Positions 42,234 to 51,021 of a stretch of 64,000 nucleotides of DNA are shown in pieces; positions within the stretch are counted from its first letter, which is position 1; every line of letters starts with the position of its first letter. The stretch spans positions 62,001 through 126,000 of the forward strand of contig CAZELP010000002.1 in NCBI GenBank assembly GCA_964513205.1, written 5' to 3'. The position numbers and the translations under genes were made by a program. The notes beneath the pieces were generated by a model. That model ran no database searches and was not told the DNA's origin. It saw only the letters and a program-made list of their open reading frames with translations. Source of the stretch: JAGVJT01 sp964513205. GTDB taxonomy: Bacteria; Pseudomonadota; Gammaproteobacteria; Legionellales; Legionellaceae.

Positions 42234-43368
42234 ATTGAATAGTTTCTCCGGCTTTTAATCCAGATTCAATGACAACACTGTCTCCTTCAACAGCTCCTGT
42301 TGTGACAATCCTTGCTTGAGGTTTTCCTTTGGCATCAAGAACCATGAGAATCGTTTTATTTTTGTCCTGTTTGAGCGATTGAATGGGAACAAGTAATTTA
42401 TTCTGTGTTTTAATGTTGAGATCGATTGCGGTACTCATGCCGACTTTAATGATTTTTTGAGCTGTTTCATCGAGATGTTTGATTTCGACTATGGCGGTAA
42501 ATGAGGGAAGCAAACCGTTATTTTTGTTTGATGCTTGCGCATTGATGGCGACTAATTTGCCAAGAAAAACGTGTTTGCCAAATGCAATTCCGCGAATCGT
42601 TGCTGGCATTCCTGGTTGTACGACATTCATATCAATTTCTGGAATATCAATATCAATTCGAATGCCGCTCATGTCGCCAATTAATGCCAAAACTTGGCCT
42701 GATTTTACGGTTGAACCGACCGATAGTTGCGCTTGTTTGTCGCCTTCTGATTTAGGTGGATACAGTAAAATACCTCGCCTAGGTGCTTTCAGATGGACTA
42801 AATTATGCTTGTTCATCAGCGCGAGGTGCACTTTATCAAATTCCGACAGACTAAGGCCTGCAAGCTCATCATCTGCGGTAGAACTTTCTCCCATTTTTTC
42901 CAAAAGCTCTGTGACTTTTCTTGTGGACTGCATTAAGGTAACTCGTTCTGTATTAAGACTGGATTTTTCACTCAGATAATTGTTTTTGGACAGTAAACCG
43001 GATTGCCATAGCTCTTCTGTGCCTGAAAACTTGGTTTTTGCCATTGTGTAACTGTCTTTGGCTTTCAAGTATTCGGTTACCGTATCATGATATAGTTTTT
43101 GTAGTTCAGGCGAGTTGAGCGTAAATACCACGCTATTTTTTGAGACCCATTGACCATAGTGGTAGTGCACCGCTTCAATTGTTCCTTCAGCGGGACTTGT
43201 GATCGAGCTTTCGTGGATGGGTTGAATTGTCCCTGTAAAATGTAAGGTTTTATTCAATGTTGTCGGCATGATCACCTGTGTTTTGAACGCAGGTTCTTTG
43301 GCTTTTGAGTGGCATCCGAAAAGTAAGCCCAAAACGGGAAGAAGGAAAGTAAAAAGAATGCGTTTCAT
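42223..43368 (-). CDS. MacA/HlyD-type periplasmic adaptor lipoprotein
   Basis: The 381-residue protein starts at ATG 43368 after GAGGTACAACGG; it has a lipoprotein signal with lipobox LFGC (MKRILFTFLLPVLGLLFGC). It shows the membrane-fusion-protein plan: a biotinyl-lipoyl half (HFTGTIQPIHESSITSPAEG), an alpha-helical hairpin (about 85-170), a second lipoyl half (HLKAPRRGILL) and beta-barrel domains. It would link the ABC transporter to the outer membrane factor. Its start overlaps the TolC-like stop (ATGA). Confidence 0.93.
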   Translation of the reverse strand: MKRILFTFLLPVLGLLFGCHSKAKEPAFKTQVIMPTTLNKTLHFTGTIQPIHESSITSPAEGTIEAVHYHYGQWVSKNSVVFTLNSPELQKLYHDTVTEYLKAKDSYTMAKTKFSGTEELWQSGLLSKNNYLSEKSSLNTERVTLMQSTRKVTELLEKMGESSTADDELAGLSLSEFDKVHLALMNKHNLVHLKAPRRGILLYPPKSEGDKQAQLSVGSTVKSGQVLALIGDMSGIRIDIDIPEIDMNVVQPGMPATIRGIAFGKHVFLGKLVAINAQASNKNNGLLPSFTAIVEIKHLDETAQKIIKVGMSTAIDLNIKTQNKLLVPIQSLKQDKNKTILMVLDAKGKPQARIVTTGAVEGDSVVIESGLKAGETIQYAQ

Positions 43369-44963
43369 CCGTTGTACCTCAATTTGATTTTCCAATGAGA
43401 GAGTGTGGTGCCCAGGGTTTTTTCAAGAGCGGACAGTTGATTTAGATAGGCAATTTTGGCATTAATCATGCTCATTTGGGCTTGAATCAGCTGATTTTGT
43501 GTATTGCTCACATCCAATGCGCTTGCAATTCCGGCTTGTTGTTTTTTCTTAGCAAGCTCGTACGATTCGGCCGCAAGTGCCACCTGCCGTTTGGTCAGCG
43601 CATATTGTTTCATCTGGCTTTCTATGGCGATAATCGTGTTTTTTATTGCGGTGATCAAGATTCGTTTTGCTGCAACCAATTGAAGTTTATCTTTCTCAAG
43701 GCGAATTTTCGCAGAAATCAATTGTTGTCTACGACTAATATCATGAAGAGGGATTGTCATTGTCACACCGGCTGATTCATTGATGTTCTTGCCATTGTAT
43801 ATATTTTGTATTCCAGACGTGACATTATCCACGTTGGTTAGCGTTCCTGTTTGAACGTTTGCGGCCAGATCAAGTTGCCAAAGTTGTTGATTTTTTGCGA
43901 CATTGTACGCACGCTCGTCGGCTCTTACACTGGCTTGTAGTGCAAGATACTCTGTGTTATGAAGCAATGCTTGTTCGATAGATGCATTTAAATCAGGAAC
44001 AACCAGTTGTTCAAGCGTCACATCACTTGGAACCGCAATGTTCATATTCGGGTCCAAGCCTATCGTTTGAAGTAAGTTTTGTGCACTGGTTTCAAAGTCA
44101 TTATGCGCTTGTTCTACCATTAGGTTAAGGGATTCAATTTGATAGGATTGCTGAACGTTTCCAGTGGGTTCAAGCTGTCCGGCTTCAATTTTTTTCTTAT
44201 TAATTTCAAAAGTTTTTTGTGCTTCCTCAAGCTGCCAGCGTTGATTTTGAAGATTATTGCTACTCAAAATCAAGGCGCGATAAGCAACGATTACTTCAGT
44301 GATGTGATTCATAATCGTTTGTTCGGTCATGAGTTTATTTAAGTTTTCTGCTTCGATGGCATCTTTTAGCGCGGCTTCATTCACCTCTTTCCCAAATCCT
44401 CGCAGCAACGGTTGAGTCAGAGAAAAAGTCAGCAATGGGTTGTAGTTACCAATTGCGGCGACAGTATTGTCCATTTTTAATGAGGCATTGGTCCCGAGGC
44501 CTGTTTTAAGATTGAACTCAGGTGTTGCCAAGTAACTTTTTGTATTGGTACTGCCCGCATGACTGTATCTGCTTTTTTCAAAAACGGTGGTTCCAGCCAG
44601 AGCGTATTGTAATTCAAACTCGTTGTGTGCTTGCCGTAGCTGATAGCGTTGAACTACTCGATCCAATTCTGCATTTTGGATATTGGGGTTATAACGCAAT
44701 GCGAGTAGTATGGCTTCTCGGAGTGTTAAGTGCAGTGCTTTCTGGTGTTGGATATAAGGTGATGTAGGGAGATTTATCCAATTGTCTAGCATAAACTCAG
44801 GATCGTTGATCGCTTTTTTTAGACGTTGATGTGCCTCTTTAACCCGTTGATGCTCTTCATTGGGGAGATCGACCCAGCGATAAAGTGATGCGTCAGTGTT
44901 TTTCGCAAAAGTATTTTGACAAAAAAAGATGGCGAAAAAAATGAGAGTTAGCAACAAACGCAT
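43365..44963 (-). CDS. TolC-family outer membrane efflux protein
   Basis: The 532-residue protein has a signal peptide (MRLLLTLIFFAIFFCQNTFA) and two OEP repeats, as in TolC: LTLREAILLALRYNPNIQNAELD begins the first (about residue 75) and LEQLVVPDLNASIEQALLHN the second (about 325). It forms the trimeric outer membrane duct of the exporter encoded by the next three genes. The ATG directly follows the apaH stop with no gap. An N-terminal extension of about 50 residues before the first repeat is longer than usual. Confidence 0.93.
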   Translation of the reverse strand: MRLLLTLIFFAIFFCQNTFAKNTDASLYRWVDLPNEEHQRVKEAHQRLKKAINDPEFMLDNWINLPTSPYIQHQKALHLTLREAILLALRYNPNIQNAELDRVVQRYQLRQAHNEFELQYALAGTTVFEKSRYSHAGSTNTKSYLATPEFNLKTGLGTNASLKMDNTVAAIGNYNPLLTFSLTQPLLRGFGKEVNEAALKDAIEAENLNKLMTEQTIMNHITEVIVAYRALILSSNNLQNQRWQLEEAQKTFEINKKKIEAGQLEPTGNVQQSYQIESLNLMVEQAHNDFETSAQNLLQTIGLDPNMNIAVPSDVTLEQLVVPDLNASIEQALLHNTEYLALQASVRADERAYNVAKNQQLWQLDLAANVQTGTLTNVDNVTSGIQNIYNGKNINESAGVTMTIPLHDISRRQQLISAKIRLEKDKLQLVAAKRILITAIKNTIIAIESQMKQYALTKRQVALAAESYELAKKKQQAGIASALDVSNTQNQLIQAQMSMINAKIAYLNQLSALEKTLGTTLSHWKIKLRYNG

Positions 44964-45776
44964 TTAAGCTCCAGAGACACAAAAGCGTTTTTTATCATGT
45001 AAACGCAGCGCAGTCAGATTTTTCCCCCATACACATCCTGTATCTAATGCATAGATATTGGGAGTGGGGCATTGTCCGTTGAGCGCGGCCCAATGACCAA
45101 AAACAAGGGTTTCCTCTATCATACAACGATGTGGCGTTGTATACCATGGATAATGATTTTCCGGGGCATTGTTTACTTCACCTTTATATTGCAGTTGCAA
45201 ATTCCCTTCTTTGGAACAAAAACGCATCCGAGTAAACGCATTGCAAATGAAGCGTAATTTTTCTTCCGGAGTCTTGGCATTGCTCCAAATCGACGGTTGA
45301 TTGCCGTAAAGAGCGGATAAAGTTGCATGGATGGAATCAGATTGCAGGGCTGCCTCTAGGTATCGCGCTTGTGTTTCGGCTTCTTGCAAACTCCACGCAG
45401 GATAAATACCTGCGTGACTCATGACAATTTTAAGCGCTCGATCGTGGTACAACACAGGTTGAAATCTTAACCAATTGCAAAGCTCATCACCATCATCCGC
45501 TTTTAAAATATCTTGAATCGTGTCTTCTGAGTGAGGAGAGTGTTGATTGAAAAAACAATGCAGTAATTGAAGATCATGATTGCCAAGGGTAATGCGTGGT
45601 TTGATGGGGAGATTGTAGATGAACCGAAGTGTTTCTAAAGACGCAGGTCCGCGATTGACTAAATCTCCAACAAACCACAAGCGATCGTGACGATCGTCAA
45701 ACTGAATGTGATCAAGCAGTCGTTTCAGCGGCTCGATGCATCCTTGTACATCGCCAATTGCGTATTCATTTGCCAC
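44964..45776 (-). CDS. apaH: Bis(5'-nucleosyl)-tetraphosphatase, symmetrical (ApaH)
   Basis: ApaH (270 residues) splits Ap4A into two ADP and also decaps Np4-RNA. It is a PPP-type phosphoesterase with metal-binding motifs GDVQGC, GDLVNRGP and GNHDLQLLH, followed by SHAGIYPAW and FGHWAALNG. The proposed start is GTG 45776 after a GGGTGG ribosome site; a GTG nine bases earlier is possible. It overlaps the TraI_2-like gene and lies in a ksgA-X-apaH run; apaG, usually between ksgA and apaH in E. coli, is missing. Confidence 0.97.
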   Translation of the reverse strand: MANEYAIGDVQGCIEPLKRLLDHIQFDDRHDRLWFVGDLVNRGPASLETLRFIYNLPIKPRITLGNHDLQLLHCFFNQHSPHSEDTIQDILKADDGDELCNWLRFQPVLYHDRALKIVMSHAGIYPAWSLQEAETQARYLEAALQSDSIHATLSALYGNQPSIWSNAKTPEEKLRFICNAFTRMRFCSKEGNLQLQYKGEVNNAPENHYPWYTTPHRCMIEETLVFGHWAALNGQCPTPNIYALDTGCVWGKNLTALRLHDKKRFCVSGA

Positions 45777-47049
45777 GTGAACCACCCGTTTGTGGAGAAA
45801 AAGAAGGATGAGGAGGTGTTTTTTCTACAATCCAATCTCCTTGTGGTGAAATATGTATGCCTTTTTCTCCGATGACCAATGCCGTTGTGGTCGTGTGTTG
45901 TATCGTACTTGTTTTAGATTGAATGACAGAAACATTTTCTGGTAAAACAATAGAGCTTTTAGTCAATACACCTTTTCCTTGCTCATATTGATTGATGACT
46001 TTTCCCTCGCTTAAAAGATGAATATTGAGTTGTGAAAAAGATTGTTGAACCGTGTGCCAGTTTTTATAGTGGACATGTTCTTTCGAGAAAAGTTGAAATG
46101 CTTCGACACAGATCAAAACACCTCCAGGTACGACAAAAATAGGTGATTTATTCAGAAGGAAAAGGCCTTTTTCAATTTTGCTTTGCAGCCATTTGAGAAA
46201 CTCTAATCCGGCAGTTAATTCTTTTTCAACCGAATGTTCGGTTGCGGCAGGGTCAACAAAAGTGGAAATTCCGATATTGGCACGCTTGGGATGAATTGTT
46301 TTCATTGAGATTCGTTGCAACTCCTCTTGGATGACGATTGCATCTGCCCTATCCAAGATTGCACCAAGAGCTCTAGCACCTTCTTCATCTTCGTCAAGAA
46401 GAGCAAGCCATATCGAAAAAATATCTTTGTTTTCTGCCAAGAAAAATAAGCTTTTTTCTGGCATCAGTTTGTATGCCATTAGAAGGGTTAGACGTTGAGC
46501 GGTGCGTGGTGTTTCATGGGTGGAAAATTCATAACTATAATGATGATGAGGCTGTCCTATCGTTTCGAACAAGGGCTCCCAAGTTTTCAAATACTGGCCT
46601 TTGATGCCGTAACGATGAATCCGATATTCGACACATAGTGCGCCAATTGTTCGTAAAAGACTGGCTGAAAAAAGTGCGTACCACCAGCGTTTTTGATCGT
46701 CAGATAAACGACTTGATGGAGGCGGAAGAATGTATTCGCGTAACAATTTGGTTGCGGCTTGTGTGCGAGATAATGCGCGGTCTAGAAGTCCACCTGGATT
46801 AGAAAAATATAAATCTCCTCCAGGAATGCGTTGATATGTGTAGGCGACTTCATGGATAAGTGACGTCGCAAGGCTATCATATTCGATTTGTTCGAATTGA
46901 CTGGTTTTTTCAATCGCGTTGAGCCATTGTTGTCGTCTAGAGTCGGCCAAAAGTTGTTCTGCTGACAAAATAGAAGTCAATTGATTCAGTGGTTTGATTC
47001 CTGAGGGTACAGAAGGTTTGGGGCGATGAAACACACTATCCTCCTTCAA
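45766..47049 (-). CDS. TraI_2/MobH-like domain protein with degenerate HD motif
   Basis: The 427-residue protein resembles the TraI_2 domain of MobH relaxases and SXT-type TraI: SAEQLLADSRRQQWL, then IPGGDLYFSNPGGLLDRALSRT, then WWYALFSASLLRTIGALCVEYRI. In the family the last stretch reads HDIGK; here the metal-binding His-Asp and Lys are replaced (RTIGA), and the first histidine pair is also absent, so nuclease activity is probably lost. The C-terminal part (about 285-390, PGGVLICVEAFQLFSKE ... WHTVQQSFSQLNIHLL) resembles the TraI_2_C winged helix. It sits in a housekeeping run, overlapping ksgA by 14 bases and apaH by 11. Function is unknown. Confidence 0.8.
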   Translation of the reverse strand: MKEDSVFHRPKPSVPSGIKPLNQLTSILSAEQLLADSRRQQWLNAIEKTSQFEQIEYDSLATSLIHEVAYTYQRIPGGDLYFSNPGGLLDRALSRTQAATKLLREYILPPPSSRLSDDQKRWWYALFSASLLRTIGALCVEYRIHRYGIKGQYLKTWEPLFETIGQPHHHYSYEFSTHETPRTAQRLTLLMAYKLMPEKSLFFLAENKDIFSIWLALLDEDEEGARALGAILDRADAIVIQEELQRISMKTIHPKRANIGISTFVDPAATEHSVEKELTAGLEFLKWLQSKIEKGLFLLNKSPIFVVPGGVLICVEAFQLFSKEHVHYKNWHTVQQSFSQLNIHLLSEGKVINQYEQGKGVLTKSSIVLPENVSVIQSKTSTIQHTTTTALVIGEKGIHISPQGDWIVEKTPPHPSFSPQTGGSRGK

Positions 47050-47821
47050 TGGTCCTTATCGAATGGTAGTTTGCTATTTTAACATACTCTGCGATAGAAA
47101 GATGCTCTGGGCGTTTTTGTGTATCAATTCCAAGAGCCAGGAGGGCATCGTTTTCAAAAAATGATTTTAGATTGTTGTGCAATGTTTTTCTGCGCATTTG
47201 AAATGCTTTAGCCACGACCCAAGACAAAATCTCACGATCGACCGAGCCATAAGGAGACGTTTTATAAGGTGTGATTCGAACAATAGCGGAGTCAACTTTC
47301 GGTGGAGGAGAAAACGCGTTCGGTGGAACAGTAAACAAATACTCCACCTCGCAATCATATTGTAGCATGATGCTCAATCGGCCATAGTCCCGCGTACTTG
47401 GTTTTGCAGAAAGTCTATCCACAACCTCTTTTTGCAACATGAAATGCATATCTTGGATGCTATTTTTGTATTGCAATAAATGCAACAAAAGCGGTGTCGA
47501 GATGTTGTAAGGTAAATTTCCAACCACACGCAAATCAGGTCCATGTGCGCTATAATCAACGGTCAGTGCATCGGCTTCAATTAGCGCCAATCGGTCTCCC
47601 CAAGTGGATGTTAGCTCTTGGACCAAGTCTCGGTCTATCTCAACTGCTTTTAACTTGGGAAGTGTGTGTAAAAGTGGTCGAGTCAAAGCACCCAATCCAG
47701 GACCTATCTCGAGCATGTTGTCCTCTTTTTGAGGAGAGATCGCTGCGATAATGTGATGAATAATATTTTGATCCATCAAAAAGTTTTGCCCAAATCTTTT
47801 TCGAGGCCGATGATGATGCAA
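47036..47821 (-). CDS. rsmA: 16S rRNA dimethyladenosine transferase KsgA (RsmA)
   Basis: KsgA (261 residues) dimethylates A1518 and A1519 of 16S rRNA in late small-subunit assembly. Motifs are RKRFGQNFLMD, the SAM-binding EIGPGLGALT, and the catalytic NLPYNIS. The start appears to be TTG 47821, nine bases after GGAG; no ATG fits at the N-terminus. The gene is divergent from thiE with only 59 bases between and starts a seven-gene minus-strand run. Confidence 0.97.
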   Translation of the reverse strand: MHHHRPRKRFGQNFLMDQNIIHHIIAAISPQKEDNMLEIGPGLGALTRPLLHTLPKLKAVEIDRDLVQELTSTWGDRLALIEADALTVDYSAHGPDLRVVGNLPYNISTPLLLHLLQYKNSIQDMHFMLQKEVVDRLSAKPSTRDYGRLSIMLQYDCEVEYLFTVPPNAFSPPPKVDSAIVRITPYKTSPYGSVDREILSWVVAKAFQMRRKTLHNNLKSFFENDALLALGIDTQKRPEHLSIAEYVKIANYHSIRTIEGG

Positions 47822-47826
47822 TTCAA

Positions 47827-47857
47827 TTAACTCCAGAGGTACATTTTTGATATACTA
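47827..47857 (+). promoter_or_regulatory. Possible thiE promoter
   Basis: TTAACT and TATACT lie about 18 bases apart, some 25 bases before the thiE ATG. The whole ksgA-thiE gap is 59 bases, too short for a TPP riboswitch, and no CTGAGA thi-box is seen. Confidence 0.35.
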
Positions 47858-47880
47858 GTCATTTTTTAGAATAATTATAC

Positions 47881-48519
47881 ATGAAATTTGACCTACAATC
47901 ATTAAAGCTATGTTTGGTTACACATCGTCAAAATAGACCTTTTTCTGACTATCTTGGTGTGATTTTGGATGCCGTGAGAGGAGGTGTCACATCAGTTCAA
48001 TTGCGAGAAAAACTTGCAAGTGAGTCGGATATACTTGAAATGGCGCGCGTTTTAAAGACACATCTTGATCCATTGGGTGTTCCTTTGATTATCAATGATC
48101 ACTTGGCGATTGCAGAAGCGGTTGGTGCGGCGGGTGTTCACCTTGGACAACAGGATTCTTCGTTAGAAGAGGCTCGAGCTTTACTTGGAAATCAGGCTTG
48201 TATTGGGTTATCAATCGAAACAAACGAAGAGTTGCTCTTGGCAAATCGTTGTGCTCAATTGACTTATGTGGCTGCGAGTGCTGTTTTTCAGAGTCACACT
48301 AAACAGGACTGTAAGACACTTTGGGGGCTCGATGGGTTGCGTGATTTTTGTAAGATTTCTGTGTACCCTGTTGTCGCGATAGGGGGCATTACGATTCAGA
48401 ATGTGAGTGCAGTAAAAGATTGTGGTGTTTCAGGAGTTGCAATTGTCGGCGCTATACATGATGCCGAAAGTCCACGAGCAGCAGCTTCTGCTTTTCATGA
48501 AATTTGGGAGTTGAAATGA
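47881..48519 (+). CDS. thiE: Thiamine-phosphate synthase
   Basis: ThiE (212 residues) joins HMP-pyrophosphate and thiazole phosphate to thiamine phosphate. It is a TIM barrel with VTSVQLREK, LIINDHLAIAEAVGAAGVHLGQ and VVAIGGIT. First gene of thiE-thiM-thiD; thiC and thiG are not in the window, so the set as seen supports salvage of HMP and thiazole. Its stop overlaps the thiM start (ATGA). Confidence 0.97.
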   Translation: MKFDLQSLKLCLVTHRQNRPFSDYLGVILDAVRGGVTSVQLREKLASESDILEMARVLKTHLDPLGVPLIINDHLAIAEAVGAAGVHLGQQDSSLEEARALLGNQACIGLSIETNEELLLANRCAQLTYVAASAVFQSHTKQDCKTLWGLDGLRDFCKISVYPVVAIGGITIQNVSAVKDCGVSGVAIVGAIHDAESPRAAASAFHEIWELK

Positions 48520-49280
48520 ATTTTTTTGCAAATACACTGAAGAAAAAAATTGTTGAAAAAAATCCACTCATTTTGAATTTAACGAATGGTGTTACGACAG
48601 ACTGGGTTGCCGCAGGCTTGTTGAGTCTCGGGGCGTCTCCGGTGATGAGTCATGATGTGCAAGAAATAGAAGAATTACTGCATTATGCATCCGCTCTGGT
48701 GGTGAATATTGGGACTTTGGATGCGGCTTTTCAACATCTGGTCCGATTTGCATGTGATATGGCCGTGAAACACAACAAACCCATTTTACTCGATCCTGTT
48801 GGGGCTGGTGCCACTGCGTTACGCACGACTTTTGCCACAACTTTATGCTCAAATTATCCCATTCGCATTGTTCGAGGAAATGCGAGTGAAATTGCAGCTT
48901 TGTCGGGTCTAAAAGGACAGACAAAAGGGGTTGACAGTACCGAAAAAAGTCAAGATATGACTGATGCGGCTCGAAACGTTTCTTCAATGTACAACACGGT
49001 TGTTGCGATGAGCGGTGCGGTTGATGTCATTGCCGATGACAAACGTATTTTTGAAATCGCACGTGGAAGTGAGTTGATGCCTCTCGTGGTGGGAAGCGGT
49101 TGTTTATTGACTGCGGTTTTAGCGGCTTTCCATGCCGTTCACGATGATGCGTTTGAAGCGGCTCAATATGGCAGTTATTTCTACGCACTCTGTGGTGAAC
49201 GCGCAGCAAAAGAGAGTGCCTTACCGGGTTCATTTCGTGTCGCCATGGTCGATGCGCTTTATCAATATTTAGATGCGTGA
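48516..49280 (+). CDS. thiM: Hydroxyethylthiazole kinase
   Basis: ThiM (254 residues) phosphorylates salvaged hydroxyethylthiazole. Family motifs are LNLTNGVTTDWVAAGLLSLGASPVMS, LDPVGAGATALRT, RGNASEIAALSG and VVGSGCLLTAVLAAF (catalytic Cys loop). ATG 48516 follows GGGAG in the end of thiE. It ends eight bases before the thiD start. Confidence 0.96.
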   Translation: MNFFANTLKKKIVEKNPLILNLTNGVTTDWVAAGLLSLGASPVMSHDVQEIEELLHYASALVVNIGTLDAAFQHLVRFACDMAVKHNKPILLDPVGAGATALRTTFATTLCSNYPIRIVRGNASEIAALSGLKGQTKGVDSTEKSQDMTDAARNVSSMYNTVVAMSGAVDVIADDKRIFEIARGSELMPLVVGSGCLLTAVLAAFHAVHDDAFEAAQYGSYFYALCGERAAKESALPGSFRVAMVDALYQYLDA

Positions 49281-49287
49281 GGTCAAT

Positions 49288-50097
49288 ATGCGAGCAAAAA
49301 TTCCGACGGTAGTGAGTTTTGCGGGAACGGATCCTTCTGGTGGAGCTGGAGTTCAGGCCGATATTAAAACCATTTCTGCAACAGGCAGCTATGCCGCATG
49401 TGTGATCACTGCATTAGTGGCTCAAAACACGCAAAAAGTTGATGCCATTCAAGATGTTCCGCCAATTTTTATTCAAGCTCAAATCCAATCTGTTTTCAGC
49501 GATTTAGACGTCTCAGCAATTAAAATCGGTATGCTGGGTAAACGCGAAGTTGTGGATGTGGTCGCGACCGCACTCGACCGCCTGATGCTCAAACATGTGG
49601 TGTTCGATCCGGTTATGGTCGCCAAAAATGGTTCTCCGTTAATTGAGCCGGATGTGATTGACGATCTGAAAAACCGTATTTTTCCTTGTTGTACATTGAT
49701 CACACCTAATATTCCTGAGGCAGAGGTTTTATTGGGGGAGCGTATTCAAACTGAACAAGATATGATACGTGCGGCAACACGCTTGGGAGAGATGTTTAAC
49801 TTGAATGTGCTCGTGAAAGGGGGGCATTTTGAAAAATCAGAGGCATCTGATGTGCTTTATGTGCGTTCTGAGAAGGTTCACCATTGGTTTCATGCATCGC
49901 GAATCGATACGAAAAACACGCATGGAACAGGATGCACTTTTTCTGCAGCAATTGCCTCTTATTTGGCTCAGGGATTGACTCTGATTCCAGCAATTTCTAA
50001 AGCAAAAAATTATCTAACTTTAGCGATAGAAGCTGCTTCTCATCAGTCAATTGGAAAAGGCTTTGGCCCAGTCGATCACTTTTATTTTCTCAAATAA
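49288..50097 (+). CDS. thiD: Hydroxymethylpyrimidine/phosphomethylpyrimidine kinase
   Basis: ThiD (269 residues) adds two phosphates in turn to HMP. Motifs are FAGTDPSGGAGVQADIKT near the N-terminus, TPNIPEAEVLLG and NTHGTGCTFSAAIASYLAQG (anion hole and catalytic Cys). ATG 49288 follows GAGG; an in-frame ATG at 49273 overlaps thiM and is less likely. tatC follows after two bases. Confidence 0.96.
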   Translation: MRAKIPTVVSFAGTDPSGGAGVQADIKTISATGSYAACVITALVAQNTQKVDAIQDVPPIFIQAQIQSVFSDLDVSAIKIGMLGKREVVDVVATALDRLMLKHVVFDPVMVAKNGSPLIEPDVIDDLKNRIFPCCTLITPNIPEAEVLLGERIQTEQDMIRAATRLGEMFNLNVLVKGGHFEKSEASDVLYVRSEKVHHWFHASRIDTKNTHGTGCTFSAAIASYLAQGLTLIPAISKAKNYLTLAIEAASHQSIGKGFGPVDHFYFLK

Positions 50098-50099
50098 AC

Positions 50100-50792
50100 A
50101 TGACTTATTTAGCTGAAATAAGACGTCGATTACTCGTTTGTTTAGGCGTATATGGCGTCTTATTTTGTTTGTTTTTTTGTATTCAGGAGCGTTTGCTAAA
50201 TTGGTTATTAATGCCACTGCTCCTTGTGCTGCCCAAGCAGAATTTTATGTTGGCAACCCAAGTTGCCTCTCCTGTGTTGGCTCCGTTTTATGTGGCTTCT
50301 GATGCCGCTCTGTTGATTAGTTTTCCTATTTTTTTATTTCAATTTTGGCAGTTTTTGAAGCCTGCATTACACAGACAAGAGCGATACATGTTTAAGGCCA
50401 TAAGCTTGGTTGGATTGTTTTTATTTATCAGTGGGTTTTTTTTCTGTTTTTACGCCATACTTCCGTTTCTATTCCAATTATTTTCTAGCATGACGCCCAC
50501 TCATGTTCGCTATTTTCCAGAACTGAGTGCGGTGATTCAATTTTCTCTGAACATGTTGATTTTGTTTGGAGTGGCTTTTCAGTTGCCACTTCTTGTATTT
50601 GTGATGGTGCGTTTCAATTGGGTGTCTTACCAGACCGTACAACAATTACGCCCTTATGTGATTGTATTGGCCTTTGTATTGGGTATGTTACTCACTCCAC
50701 CCGATGTATTGTCTCAAATTGTTGTCGCAATCCCCTTGTGGCTGTTGTATGAAACAGGAGTATTTTTTATCTGGATTGCTCGGTTTTATTAG
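50100..50792 (+). CDS. tatC: Sec-independent protein translocase TatC
   Basis: TatC (230 residues) is the polytopic core of the twin-arginine translocase and binds the RR signal. Six membrane helices can be placed; the N-terminal TYLAEIRRRLLVCLGVYG corresponds to the conserved HLxELRxRL motif and the segment ending FVLGMLLTPPDVLSQ matches the conserved TPxDxxSQ. It is separated from tatAB: it is fourth in the thi operon and its 3' end overlaps that of tatB by 26 bases on the opposite strand. Confidence 0.95.
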   Translation: MTYLAEIRRRLLVCLGVYGVLFCLFFCIQERLLNWLLMPLLLVLPKQNFMLATQVASPVLAPFYVASDAALLISFPIFLFQFWQFLKPALHRQERYMFKAISLVGLFLFISGFFFCFYAILPFLFQLFSSMTPTHVRYFPELSAVIQFSLNMLILFGVAFQLPLLVFVMVRFNWVSYQTVQQLRPYVIVLAFVLGMLLTPPDVLSQIVVAIPLWLLYETGVFFIWIARFY

Positions 50793-51021
50793 AAGTTGCT
50801 GATTTTTCAGCAGATTGATAAATTTTATCCACTTGATTTGCTCTTTCTTGGTTTACCTCAAGCTCATAAATTTGAATGTGATTCTTACAAAATTCATATA
50901 ATGTTTCTTTGATATTTTGGCAGGTGCGTATCACTTTGGCTAAATGATAAAGAACCATGGGCCATTTGGAAGGAGGGAGTACCACAAGCGCGACAACAAC
51001 GATGAGTAGCATCTCACTCAT
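50767..51021 (-). CDS. tatB: Sec-independent protein translocase TatB
   Basis: This 84-residue TatB is short for the family. It has the N-terminal membrane helix (MSEMLLIVVVALVVLPPSKWP, with the hinge at PP) and an amphipathic helix (MVLYHLAKVIRTCQNIKETL). The ATG overlaps the end of tatA. The tail is acidic and basic without pattern. It pairs with TatC to form the receptor, though tatC is transcribed from the other strand. Confidence 0.88.
   Translation of the reverse strand: MSEMLLIVVVALVVLPPSKWPMVLYHLAKVIRTCQNIKETLYEFCKNHIQIYELEVNQERANQVDKIYQSAEKSATSNKTEQSR

Noticed and set aside
42479..42979. Plus-strand ORF of 166 codons opposite the adaptor gene
   Set aside because: Antisense shadow of a gene with clear lipobox and adaptor domains.
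47822..47880. TPP riboswitch before thiE
   Set aside because: Only 59 bases between ksgA and thiE and no thi-box sequence.
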